Shown: positions 1 through 6,376 of the stretch, piece after piece | How positions within the stretch are numbered: position 1 is the first letter of the stretch | Layout: each line of letters opens with the position of its first letter | Assembly (NCBI GenBank): GCA_023429685.1 | Contig: JAEZDF010000068.1 | Coordinates: 1-10,483, forward strand | DNA length: 10,483 nucleotides | Direction of reading: 5' to 3' | From: Bacillota bacterium | GTDB taxonomy: Bacteria > Bacillota > Clostridia > Oscillospirales > Ruminococcaceae | The notes under the pieces: model-generated | What the model was told of the DNA's origin: nothing | The model's input: the letters and a program-made list of their open reading frames with translations, nothing else | Database searches by the model: none | Made by a program: the position numbers and the translations under genes

Positions 1-2052
1 ACCAGACAGCAAAGAGGATACAAGTGACACAACAGTAATCTGCGTATTGATGGACGGACCTGCGGTGTCCTTAAACGGGTCACCGACCGTATCGCCCACA
101 ACCGCCGACTTGTGCGCGTCAGAGCCCTTACCGCCATTGTTGCCTGCCTCGATGTACTTCTTCGCGTTGTCCCAAAGTCCGCCGGAGTTTGACATAAACA
201 ACGCGAACACCAGTCCACTCACGATATTTCCCGTCAAAAATCCACCAATTGCCTGAACGCCACCGATAAAGCCCACCAGTAACGTGGCGATGATCGACAT
301 CAGACCCGCGGGGATCAGCTCCTTGATTGCGCCGACTGTTGCAATCTCAATGCACTTCTCGTACTCGGGGACTACGCCTTCTTTGCCTTCCTTCAGACCG
401 ACAATCTCTTTAAACTGACGGTGAATCTCGGCAACCATGCGCTGTGCGTTGCGGTTAACGCCAAGCATCAGCATAGCAGAGAAGACAGCCGGGATGGCAG
501 CACCCACGAGCAGACCGAAGAACACTACGGGGTTGGTTATGTCAAATCCAGTAATACCAGCAACGCCAAGTTCAGCCGCAGCCGTGTTCACCTCGCTGAT
601 AAACGCGCCCAAAAGCGCGATAACGGTAAGACCGGCAGCTCCGATTGCAAAGCCCTTGGTCACTGCCTTAACCGTATTACCGGCACTGTCCAGAGAGTCG
701 GTAATCTCAAGCGCGGTATCGCCCAGATCGCCCATCTCAACCAAACCGCGTGCGTTGTCTACGATAGGACCGTATGCGTCGTTGGATATAATCATACCAA
801 CAATCGACAGCATGCCAACCGCCGCCATTGCGATGCCAAACATGGGGTATCCCTCACCAAGTGGTTCGCACAGCTTATAGGAGACAAGTGCCGAAATTGC
901 GATGCCCACCATGGGGGGAAGCACGCTGACAAGACCATACGACATGCCGGAAAGTATGGTAAACGCAGGTCCGCTCTCCGAGGCCTTTGCCACAAGATGA
1001 ACGGGCTTTTTGTTGTCGTTGGTAAAGTAATCGCTCGCAATACCGATGACAACGCCTACAATCAGTCCGACGGCGCTGCACGCCCAGATACGCCACTCAA
1101 AGCCGAACGCAAAGGTGGCAACGGCGGTGAGCACCGCGTAAATCGCGGTTGTGACATAGGTGCTGCTATTGAGTGCCCTTGTAGGGTCATTGCTCTTTTT
1201 ACCCATTCTGGCTGTGGCAACACCGATAATTGAGGCAAGCAGGCCGATAGCGGCATAGCAGAACACCATGCTGATATTTTCGCCCCCACCCAGTGCGGTT
1301 GCCATAACAATCGCAGCCGCCATCGATGCCACGTTGGAGTCAAACAGGTCGGCGCCCATACCGGCAACGTCGCCTACGTTATCACCTACGTTATCGGCGA
1401 TGACTGCGGGGTTGCGGGGGTCATCCTCCGGGATACCGAGCTCCACCTTGCCAACAAGGTCGGCGCTGATATCGGCAGATTTTGTGAAGATACCGCCGCC
1501 TGCCTTGGCAAACAGCGCAAGAGAGCTTGCGCCAAAGCTAAAACCAAGTAACGCGGAGGTATTGTCGGTCAGAAGCAGTACAAGGCAAACGCCGAGCAGG
1601 CTGCTGCCCACAACCGCCATACCCATAACCGCGCCGCCGCGAAAACCTGCCATAAATGATTTTCTAATGCCCTTTGTTGCCGCCTCGGCGGTCTTTATGT
1701 TTGCAATGGTAGCAATGCTGATACCAATTTTACCGGCAATAGCAGAAAAAATAGTACCAAAGATGTAGGCGACCGCCATCGAGATATTCTTTTCGATGCT
1801 TCCCTTCCAGATTGGTGCGGGGAGGAACAAAAGAATCAACACTGCGGCAACTGCGCAGAAGATAGCCAATGTTTTGTATTCTTTGGCTAAAAAGGTGTTG
1901 GCTCCGTTTTTAATAAGTAGCCCGATCTGACGGATACGCTCGTTCGAGGACGGCTGCGATTTGACCCAGTGATACATCCACAGCGCAGTTGCAAAGGCCA
2001 AGAGGGAAACGACGATAGCTAAGACGACAAAAATGACCTCATTGATATCCAA
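1..2052 (-). CDS. hppA: Membrane-bound proton/sodium-translocating pyrophosphatase, 3' end cut by window edge
   Basis: This integral membrane enzyme hydrolyses pyrophosphate and pumps H+ or Na+ across the cytoplasmic membrane. I translated the minus strand through the window edge: 684 codons are open, so only about ten C-terminal residues should be missing from a family of roughly 660-700 residues. The substrate-binding motif DNVGDNVGDVAGMGADLFDS lies near residues 218-238, and a second one, GDTVGDPFKDTAGPS, near the C-terminus. Many hydrophobic helices are evident. At residues 458-466 it reads GNTVKAVTK; Lys and Thr at the two diagnostic positions are the known signature of the K+-independent subfamily. 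No ATG fits this frame at the N-terminus. The first usable start is TTG at 2052, giving MDINEVIFVVLAIVVS, which matches the usual N-terminal helix; the ribosome binding site (AAAGAG) is weak. Whether H+ or Na+ is pumped cannot be read from this. Confidence 0.95.
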   Translation of the reverse strand, partial: MDINEVIFVVLAIVVSLLAFATALWMYHWVKSQPSSNERIRQIGLLIKNGANTFLAKEYKTLAIFCAVAAVLILLFLPAPIWKGSIEKNISMAVAYIFGTIFSAIAGKIGISIATIANIKTAEAATKGIRKSFMAGFRGGAVMGMAVVGSSLLGVCLVLLLTDNTSALLGFSFGASSLALFAKAGGGIFTKSADISADLVGKVELGIPEDDPRNPAVIADNVGDNVGDVAGMGADLFDSNVASMAAAIVMATALGGGENISMVFCYAAIGLLASIIGVATARMGKKSNDPTRALNSSTYVTTAIYAVLTAVATFAFGFEWRIWACSAVGLIVGVVIGIASDYFTNDNKKPVHLVAKASESGPAFTILSGMSYGLVSVLPPMVGIAISALVSYKLCEPLGEGYPMFGIAMAAVGMLSIVGMIISNDAYGPIVDNARGLVEMGDLGDTALEITDSLDSAGNTVKAVTKGFAIGAAGLTVIALLGAFISEVNTAAAELGVAGITGFDITNPVVFFGLLVGAAIPAVFSAMLMLGVNRNAQRMVAEIHRQFKEIVGLKEGKEGVVPEYEKCIEIATVGAIKELIPAGLMSIIATLLVGFIGGVQAIGGFLTGNIVSGLVFALFMSNSGGLWDNAKKYIEAGNNGGKGSDAHKSAVVGDTVGDPFKDTAGPSINTQITVVSLVSSLLSG

Positions 2053-2081
2053 GGAAGCTTCATCTCTTTTCTTTAAAATAC

Positions 2082-2095
2082 AAAAAGCGCTTTTT
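2082..2095. repeat. Perfect 14-bp palindrome at the hppA transcription start
   Basis: AAAAAGCGCTTTTT is a perfect palindrome that coincides with the start predicted from the hppA promoter. It could be an operator, or a small 5' hairpin in the mRNA. It is short and low in complexity outside its GCGC core, so chance is a real possibility. Confidence 0.35.
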
Positions 2096-2100
2096 CGCAC

Positions 2101-2129
2101 ATTTTAGCACAAAATCAATTTTCACGCAA
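2101..2129 (-). promoter_or_regulatory. Likely sigma-A promoter of hppA
   Basis: On the minus strand a -35-like TTGCGT (2129-2124) is followed after 17 bases by TAAAAT (2106-2101). TGC directly precedes the -10, making it an extended -10 that can compensate for the weak -35. Transcription would start near 2094, about 40 bases before the hppA TTG codon. A second, weaker candidate further upstream on the minus strand (TTGTGT with TTATAT, around 2140-2180) cannot be excluded. Confidence 0.5.
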
Positions 2130-2275
2130 GATGTATTTTGGGGGAAATATATAAAATTGTATGGTGGAAATACACAAAAAAATTAATTAGTTATGCGGCA
2201 ACCAAATGCGACCCTAACTGATGCTTTTTATCAATCACACGTTATCCCATTTTTTAACATATTGCGATTTGTGGC

Positions 2276-2304
2276 TTGACATGCTTCACCGGAATGTCTA
2301 TGAT
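2276..2304 (+). promoter_or_regulatory. Strong sigma-A promoter for the YdbC-like gene
   Basis: A consensus TTGACA (2276-2281) and TATGAT (2299-2304) are separated by exactly 17 bases. The expected start near 2311 leaves a leader of about 40 bases before the YdbC-like gene. It is the best-matching vegetative promoter in the window and probably also transcribes the small gene at 2620. Confidence 0.8.
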
Positions 2305-2354
2305 AAAATTGCTATGGATACACTACTTACAGATTTTAGACGGGGGATTGGATG

Positions 2355-2579
2355 ATGGCAGAGATTAAGTATGAGATTACAAAAGAACTCGGCGTATTGA
2401 GCGAAAACGCCAAAGGATGGACCAAGGAGATCAATCTGGTGAGCTGGAACGACCGCGAAGCGAAGTTTGACCTGCGCGAATGGTCGCCCGACCATCAAAA
2501 GATGGCGAAGGGCATTACGCTTTCTCGCGAGGAAGCCGCCCAGCTTAAGCGTGTGCTAAACGACATGGATGACCTATAA
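2355..2579 (+). CDS. YdbC/PC4-like single-stranded nucleic-acid-binding protein
   Basis: This small protein of 74 residues resembles the YdbC family, the bacterial relatives of the eukaryotic coactivator PC4 that bind single-stranded DNA or RNA as dimers. The family features are visible: an N-terminal KYEITKELGVLSENAKGW segment, then KEINLVSWN, the charged strand KFDLREWSPDHQKMAKGITL, and a C-terminal helix (REEAAQLKRVLNDM). The size matches the family. Two ATGs are adjacent, at 2352 and 2355. I prefer 2355 because the GGGGGA ribosome binding site (2342-2347) then sits seven bases away, and relatives begin with MAD or MAE. The function in transcription or replication is inferred from the family; nothing nearby specifies a partner. 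Confidence 0.85.
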   Translation: MAEIKYEITKELGVLSENAKGWTKEINLVSWNDREAKFDLREWSPDHQKMAKGITLSREEAAQLKRVLNDMDDL

Positions 2580-2619
2580 CGGTGCAAAGCAAGCGTTCGT
2601 AGCGTAAAAGGAGCACAAT

Positions 2620-2799
2620 GTGAATTACGGTATCTTTAAAAACGGAAGGTTTCTTGAACAAACACAAAGAAAAAACACACCCCGCACCTCCGCGCCAGAA
2701 CCAAAACGGCGCTCGACGGTTCGAAGGCTTGGTTGTGTCACTTTGCTGCTGCCTTTATTCGCGCTGGTTTTGTATCTGATTATAAAAAGTCGGGCATAA
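2620..2799 (+). CDS. Small single-helix (tail-anchored-like) membrane protein, GTG start
   Basis: A 59-codon reading frame starts at GTG and ends at TAA. An AAAGGAG ribosome binding site (2607-2613) sits six bases upstream, as good as those of established genes here. The product begins MNYGIFKNGRFLEQTQRK, continues with a basic, proline-containing stretch (residues 17-37, rich in R, K, P, T), and ends in one hydrophobic helix (about residues 39-54, VTLLLPLFALVLYLII) followed by KSRA. This layout fits a protein anchored by its C-terminal helix with the basic part in the cytoplasm. It begins 40 bases after the YdbC-like gene on the same strand and may share its promoter. I do not recognise a family. 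Confidence 0.6.
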   Translation: MNYGIFKNGRFLEQTQRKNTPRTSAPEPKRRSTVRRLGCVTLLLPLFALVLYLIIKSRA

Positions 2800-2921
2800 T
2801 ACAATGTGTGGATGAATCAGTGATATCCGCGTTGTATCACAGCACCTTATCGCCCTGACCCGGCGGTTCTGTGCAGCTTATCACCCAAGAATGCGTATCG
2901 CAGCAACAGGGGGTCACTGTG

Positions 2922-2970
2922 TCACACCGCAAAGGGGTTTTCGTCCCTTTGCGGTGTGATTTATATCTAT
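2922..2970 (+). terminator. Long hairpin, likely terminator of the ydbC-like/small-protein unit
   Basis: TCACACCGCAAAGGG (2922-2936) is perfectly complementary to CCCTTTGCGGTGTGA (2945-2959): a 15-bp stem with an 8-base loop. The tail TTTATATCTAT is T-rich but broken, so termination may be partial. It lies about 120 bases after the stop of the 59-codon gene. Confidence 0.65.
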
Positions 2971-3040
2971 GAGTGCGTTATTTTAGTCAATAATCTTATA
3001 TAACATGCAAAATGTATTGTTATTTTTGAATGAATCTGCT

Positions 3041-3070
3041 ATTACATTTTTGTTGAATTTATGATATAAT
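3041..3070 (+). promoter_or_regulatory. Extended -10 sigma-A promoter of the CarD-like gene
   Basis: A perfect TATAAT (3065-3070) preceded by TGA forms an extended -10. A fair -35, ATTACA (3041-3046), lies 18 bases upstream. Transcription would start near 3077, leaving an untranslated leader of about 140 bases, long for a simple gene. Confidence 0.65.
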
Positions 3071-3095
3071 AAACAAGCAACGAGTGGTTATCGAT

Positions 3096-3147
3096 GACAA
3101 AACGCGGGTCCAGTTGTCGGCGAGCCGCCTTTTTTGTTTTTGGCGGG
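3096..3147 (+). promoter_or_regulatory. Possible attenuator-like hairpins in the carD leader
   Basis: Three short inverted repeats are packed in the leader: GACAA/TTGTC (3096-3100 with 3114-3118), GGCG/CGCC (3119-3122 with 3126-3129) directly followed by six T, and CCGCC/GGCGG (3125-3129 with 3142-3146) around a T-rich loop. The last two share bases and cannot form together. The stems are only four or five pairs, so a regulatory role is a guess. Confidence 0.25.
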
Positions 3148-3218
3148 TTACATGCCCTGCTAGAGACTGCGATTTAGACGATAATATTCACCTAAAAAGC
3201 GATTGGAGGTAGTAAATC

Positions 3219-3734
3219 GTGTTTAGCGTAAATGATACTGTAATGTACGGGAATTCCGGCGTTTGTACGATTGTTGACATCCGAACTGAAAAGTTTGGAC
3301 CAGAAGAGGTATTGTATTATATCTTAAAGCCCGTTTACCATGAAAGGTCTACGATTTACTGTCCCGTAGATAACGAAAAGATAAAGATTCGCAAACTGCT
3401 TTCTGAACAAGAGGTATATGATTTAATTCAGCTTATGCCCGAAGCCGAAACACAATGGATTGAGAATGAGCAGCAAAGAAAGCTGCAGTTTAACACCCTG
3501 CTAAAAAGCGGTAGCCATGAGAATTTGGTAAGACTGATTAGAACAATCTATTTAAACCGTGACGAGAAGGCAAAGACGGGTAAAAAATTTCACGCCGCCG
3601 ATGAGCGGGTGATGAAAGAAGCGGAAGGTCTCTTGTACGAGGAGCTTGCCCACGTGCTTCATATTGATCCGGACGATGTGATAGATTTTATCGCCGGGCA
3701 GCTGGAGCCTAACCAAGAGGCAAAGAATGCTTAG
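3219..3734 (+). CDS. CarD/CdnL-family RNA polymerase-interacting transcription regulator
   Basis: The product (171 residues) matches the CarD/CdnL family, which binds the RNA polymerase beta subunit through a Tudor-like RID domain and stabilises open complexes at promoters. The RID domain spans about residues 1-60: MFSVNDTVMYGNSGVCTIVDI, then YYILKPVYHERSTIYCPVDN. The helical remainder (about 65-165) corresponds to the DNA-contacting C-terminal domain, including ENLVRLIRTIYLNRDEKAKTG and the EEGLLYEELA-like segment. The length is typical. The start is GTG at 3219, with GGAGG (3205-3209) nine bases upstream; no better in-frame ATG precedes it. It is a single-gene unit with its own promoter and a shared terminator. 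CdnL-type housekeeping control is the likeliest role, but the exact regulon is unknown. Confidence 0.9.
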   Translation: MFSVNDTVMYGNSGVCTIVDIRTEKFGPEEVLYYILKPVYHERSTIYCPVDNEKIKIRKLLSEQEVYDLIQLMPEAETQWIENEQQRKLQFNTLLKSGSHENLVRLIRTIYLNRDEKAKTGKKFHAADERVMKEAEGLLYEELAHVLHIDPDDVIDFIAGQLEPNQEAKNA

Positions 3735-3766
3735 CCGCTACCACGCGTATAATATAAGCAAACGTT

Positions 3767-3801
3767 AAAATACCGGTGCCCTAATGGGAGCCGGTATTTT
3801 T
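3767..3801. terminator. Bidirectional terminator between carD and mltG
   Basis: AAAATACCGG (3767-3776) pairs with CCGGTATTTT (3791-3800). Inside are a 2-base mismatch and a CCC/GGG pair around a TAAT loop. The plus-strand product runs into TTTTTAATATTT; read the other way the stem ends in TTTTAACG. It lies between two convergent genes, 32 bases past the carD stop and 14 bases past the mltG stop, so it should serve both. Confidence 0.85.
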
Positions 3802-3814
3802 AATATTTGGCTGT

Positions 3815-4744
3815 TTAACCCTCGGAAGAGCCGCTAGCCGACTGCGCGCTGAGTGTGGCGTTAACCGCCTTTGCGTCCTCCCAGTTTGCGGAATGAACCG
3901 CAAAGGTCTTTGCATAGTAGAATTTACCTGTCTTGTCGGTAAGAAAATAATAATAATCGGACTGTTCGGGATACATCGCTGCCTTAATCGCATCAAGTCC
4001 TGGGCTACAGATTGGACCCGCCGGAAGGTCTTTGCATTCATAGGTACTGTAGGCGTTGTAGTAAACGTTGTTCTGTTCCTCCGTGACAAACGGGGTGATA
4101 TTTAATCTGACATAAAATATCGTTACATCCGATTGCAGCTTTGGGAAATTCACCGATTTCAGACGGTTGTGAAACACCGACGAAACCATCGTCATCTCGG
4201 CGGGGTCGAGCGCTTCCTCCTGTACGATGGATGCAAGCGTAATCATCTCATGCAGGGTCATTGACTGCCGCTCGATTTCCGCGAGAAGCGCATCGTCAAC
4301 GTGCGCCTGAAAGCTGGATAAAAACTGCTCTATTACATCCGCGGGTTTTTCGTTAAGGTAAAACTCGTAGGTGTCGGGGTATAAATATCCTTCAAGCCAC
4401 AAATAGATGCGCTCGTCGTCAGGAATCTGCGCTAAAAACGGGTAGTCAAACGACTGGGTGGCAAGTGCTGTGAGAAAATCCTCCGCCTTGCACACGCCGT
4501 TTATTTCTAGCTGGTCGGCAATCTCACGGGCAGTCAGACCCTCCGGAATGGTGACCCGAACGGTGAGCGGAGCGCTTTCTTCCTGCTGCGAAGAGGACGG
4601 CACGGAGGAAGAAGACGATTCCTCGCCGCCCTCCAGTAACCCACAGGACGCAAACAGTAAGCAAAAGGCACCTATTAGCGTGAGTGTTGCCAGTCGTACG
4701 GCAAATCGTTTGGAGCAGATTGTCATGGTGATGAAATTCATCAT
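3815..4744 (-). CDS. mltG: MltG-type endolytic murein transglycosylase, predicted lipoprotein
   Basis: MltG (YceG-like) cleaves nascent peptidoglycan strands at the outer face of the membrane and sets glycan length. The 309 residues begin with a basic n-region and a hydrophobic segment (about 15-33) ending in FASC, so Cys34 looks like a lipidation site; most relatives instead have a plain transmembrane anchor. A Ser/Glu-rich linker (40-58) follows, then a LysM-like part (TVRVTIPEGLTAREIADQL, 61-79) and the catalytic domain: EGYLYPDTYEF (118-128), ASIVQEEA (171-178, containing the catalytic glutamate), NRLK (193-196), LQSD (203-206) and the late PAGPICSPG (241-249). LQSD is followed by VT rather than the usual PT. 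It is shorter than many homologues (340-380). The ATG at 4744 has GAGGA five bases upstream. The gene is monocistronic and divergent from the coiled-coil gene. Confidence 0.9.
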   Translation of the reverse strand: MMNFITMTICSKRFAVRLATLTLIGAFCLLFASCGLLEGGEESSSSSVPSSSQQEESAPLTVRVTIPEGLTAREIADQLEINGVCKAEDFLTALATQSFDYPFLAQIPDDERIYLWLEGYLYPDTYEFYLNEKPADVIEQFLSSFQAHVDDALLAEIERQSMTLHEMITLASIVQEEALDPAEMTMVSSVFHNRLKSVNFPKLQSDVTIFYVRLNITPFVTEEQNNVYYNAYSTYECKDLPAGPICSPGLDAIKAAMYPEQSDYYYFLTDKTGKFYYAKTFAVHSANWEDAKAVNATLSAQSASGSSEG

Positions 4745-4779
4745 GGCAGTCCTCGTTTCTATAAATACGGTCGATGAAA

Positions 4780-4794
4780 ATAGTAGTCTACTAT
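4780..4794. repeat. Operator-like inverted repeat on the mltG transcription start
   Basis: ATAGTAG and CTACTAT form a perfect 7-bp inverted repeat around a single central T. It begins two bases downstream of the mltG -10 and covers the predicted start site, a classic position for a repressor site. No regulator is identified. Confidence 0.4.
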
Positions 4795-4795
4795 A

Positions 4796-4824
4796 ATTAT
4801 CTTATCACGCGCTTTTTCTGTCAA
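4796..4824 (-). promoter_or_regulatory. Sigma-A promoter of mltG
   Basis: Minus strand: consensus TTGACA (4824-4819), 17 bases, then GATAAT (4801-4796), one mismatch from consensus. Transcription should start near 4789, giving a leader of about 45 bases. Confidence 0.75.
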
Positions 4825-4881
4825 GTCAAATCAATATTAGGTGAATGCGCTGGCGTTTGCTTGTGCGGCATATATTTATAA

Positions 4882-4909
4882 TTGTTTTTTTCTCATCATC
4901 TGATATACT
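4882..4909 (+). promoter_or_regulatory. Extended -10 promoter of the DivIVA-like gene
   Basis: TATACT (4904-4909) is preceded by TGA (extended -10), with TTGTTT (4882-4887) 16 bases upstream. Expected start near 4916, leaving a leader of about 87 bases. The promoter diverges from that of mltG, with the two -35 elements about 57 bases apart. Confidence 0.55.
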
Positions 4910-4937
4910 GTAACTGTTAGACCCTTTTTACCCGCCT

Positions 4938-4953
4938 TATTGTGGGCACAATA
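4938..4953. repeat. Inverted repeat in the leader of the DivIVA-like gene
   Basis: TATTGTG and CACAATA form a perfect 7-bp inverted repeat with a 2-base centre, about 25 bases downstream of the predicted transcription start. It recalls half-sites of redox repressors such as Rex (TTGTG/CACAA), but the half-sites here are too close for a standard Rex operator. It could be a different operator or a small RNA hairpin. Confidence 0.35.
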
Positions 4954-5002
4954 TTGAATTGATAATAAAAATCGGTACCTCTCCGGTTAAGGGGGCGTTT
5001 TC

Positions 5003-6028
5003 ATGAGCGATCGCAACAATTTCAGAGTGTCGGTCGGCGGATACCACAAGCGCGACGTCTCGACCTATATAGAGCAGCTGAAAGCGGACGCAAAGACAGC
5101 GGAGCATAAGTATCAGTCCCTGCTCAGCTCGGTGCGGCAGGAGAATACACGGCTTGTGTCGCGCATTGGCGAACTGGAATCACGCATTGGTACGCTGGAG
5201 CAGCGGCTCGTTGCGCAGCAGCGCCGCGCAGATGAGATGGAACAGCAGGCAAACACCCTGATGAGCGACCTTTCGCGCTGTAGGACGGCTTTTGAGCAGA
5301 ATCGTCAGCGTGCAAAGCGTCTTTCGCATGCTTTTGAGACCAGTGCGCGGGAGAATCAGTCCCTGCGCGAAAGCCTTTTGTACGCAGAGCGCGAAAACGA
5401 GCGTTTAGAACAGATGCGCAGACGTCTTGCTGCAATTCTTCTTGAACCGGATGCAAGCGGTTATAATGCGCCGCTCTCGGTTGTAAGGGGGCGCATGCAA
5501 CAAAACGAAGAGGATTACCCCGCGGGTCTTGGAAACAACGATTTGGAAGAGATGCATCAGGACCTGGATGATCTGGGTGAGAGCATTGCCAACCGTTTGG
5601 CAGACATTGACGGGTTTATTCACGCAACCGCAACCATACGCACAGATCCGGAAGGCGATCAGAACGAATTAACGACGGATACCCATGTTTATTTACACCC
5701 CGATGCCGCTGTTTTTAAAGACGAAGGGTCACCTCAACCGAAGAGTGAGAATAGTGCGGTTCACAATATCATCCGCGAGGATCTTTCTGAGCTTGATATT
5801 GAAGAAGTGCGTGACGCGGCGCGCAAAGGGTTTACACCCCATTCTGACCGTGGCGATGACGACCACCGGCAGCAACACATGCCTTCGGACGTACAAAAGC
5901 GTTGGCAGCGGCTGGGCTTTGTGGTTCGCCGAGGTCGCGACGATGCGGACTATGTAGAGGAAAATCGCAGATCTGACCCCATGTTCTCCTCCCCCATCTG
6001 GTCGGATGACGAGGCTAAACGGGGCTAA
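5003..6028 (+). CDS. DivIVA-like coiled-coil protein with long disordered acidic tail
   Basis: The product has 341 residues. Its N-terminus, NFRVSVGGYHKRDVSTYIEQL (residues 6-25), resembles the membrane-binding start of DivIVA-family proteins (F...GYxxxxVDxFL), which mark curved membranes at poles and septa. A long, highly charged coiled coil follows (about 20-147) with many Glu, Gln and Arg heptads. Then comes a low-hydrophobicity, acidic region (about 150-285) and a C-terminal part with DVQKRWQRLGFVVRRGRDDADY. There is no signal peptide or transmembrane helix. The ATG at 5003 has AAGGGGG seven bases upstream. The gene is monocistronic, between its own promoter and a strong terminator, and divergent from mltG, which fits an envelope or division role. 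The DivIVA assignment rests on a short segment; a generic coiled-coil scaffold is the alternative. Confidence 0.65.
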   Translation: MSDRNNFRVSVGGYHKRDVSTYIEQLKADAKTAEHKYQSLLSSVRQENTRLVSRIGELESRIGTLEQRLVAQQRRADEMEQQANTLMSDLSRCRTAFEQNRQRAKRLSHAFETSARENQSLRESLLYAERENERLEQMRRRLAAILLEPDASGYNAPLSVVRGRMQQNEEDYPAGLGNNDLEEMHQDLDDLGESIANRLADIDGFIHATATIRTDPEGDQNELTTDTHVYLHPDAAVFKDEGSPQPKSENSAVHNIIREDLSELDIEEVRDAARKGFTPHSDRGDDDHRQQHMPSDVQKRWQRLGFVVRRGRDDADYVEENRRSDPMFSSPIWSDDEAKRG

Positions 6029-6054
6029 CTACATCGCGATATTTCTGATAAGCA

Positions 6055-6089
6055 AAAGGGGTCTGCGCTTAGCGCAGACCCCTTTCTTT
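6055..6089. terminator. Strong terminator between the DivIVA-like gene and the SASP gene
   Basis: AAAGGGGTCTGCGC (6055-6068) pairs perfectly with GCGCAGACCCCTTT (6072-6085): 14 bp with a TTA loop, followed by CTTTA. Read on the minus strand the stem ends in TTTTGCTT. It lies 26 bases past the plus-strand stop and about 50 bases past the SASP stop, so it probably serves both convergent genes. Confidence 0.85.
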
Positions 6090-6137
6090 AGCCTATTGAC
6101 AAGGTGAGATTATTATGAGAAATTGATACCGCCTAAA

Positions 6138-6335
6138 CTATTTTGCGGAATTTTCGTAAGCCTCGATCATCTTCTTGACCATCTGTCCACCGACAGAACC
6201 CGCCTGCTGGGAAGTAAGATCGCCGTTGTATCCTGCCTTCAGATTAACGCCTACCTCATTGGCAGCCTCCATCTTGAAACGGTTCATTGCCTCTCGAGCC
6301 TGAGGAACAACAATCTTGTTACCGCGACTTGCCAT
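6138..6335 (-). CDS. Small acid-soluble spore protein, alpha/beta type
   Basis: These proteins coat and protect DNA in the dormant spore and are degraded at germination. The 65-residue product shows the family pattern: VVPQAREAMNRFKMEAANEVGV (residues 10-30), with the expected germination-protease site in the FKMEAA stretch (usually KxEIA), then the second block AGYNGDLTSQQAGSVGGQMVKKMIE. The frame stays open upstream to 6413, but I start at 6335 because MASRGNK is the typical family N-terminus and AGGAG (6350-6346) lies ten bases ahead; the longer version has no such site. Expression is expected in the forespore. It is direct evidence for an endospore-forming organism. Confidence 0.93.
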   Translation of the reverse strand: MASRGNKIVVPQAREAMNRFKMEAANEVGVNLKAGYNGDLTSQQAGSVGGQMVKKMIEAYENSAK

Positions 6336-6376
6336 TTGATTTACACTCCTTTTTTGTTTAGTAGCGTTTGCAGTAT

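Larger units (their letters stand above)
2800..3218 (+). other. Gene-free stretch before carD: hairpins, then promoter and leader
   Basis: No credible gene lies here. The first part holds modest inverted repeats: GTGATA/TATCAC at 2820-2840, and a nested pair TGACCC/GGGTCA (2856-2861 with 2911-2916) enclosing CTGT/ACAG. A long perfect stem follows at 2922-2959. The second part is AT-rich and contains the carD promoter and a leader of about 140 bases. Confidence 0.5.

Noticed and set aside
421..1768. Long plus-strand open frames opposite hppA (such as 421-1233 and 1268-1768)
   Set aside because: They lie antisense to a clearly conserved enzyme, have no ribosome binding sites, and their translations show no recognisable domain; they follow from the codon bias of hppA.
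3094..3177. A 27-residue ATG frame in the carD leader (leader-peptide candidate)
   Set aside because: No ribosome binding site precedes it, and it shows no run of a regulatory amino acid.
6096..6116. TTGACA and TATTAT on the plus strand near the SASP stop
   Set aside because: The two boxes are only nine bases apart, too close for sigma-A, and no other -10 fits.
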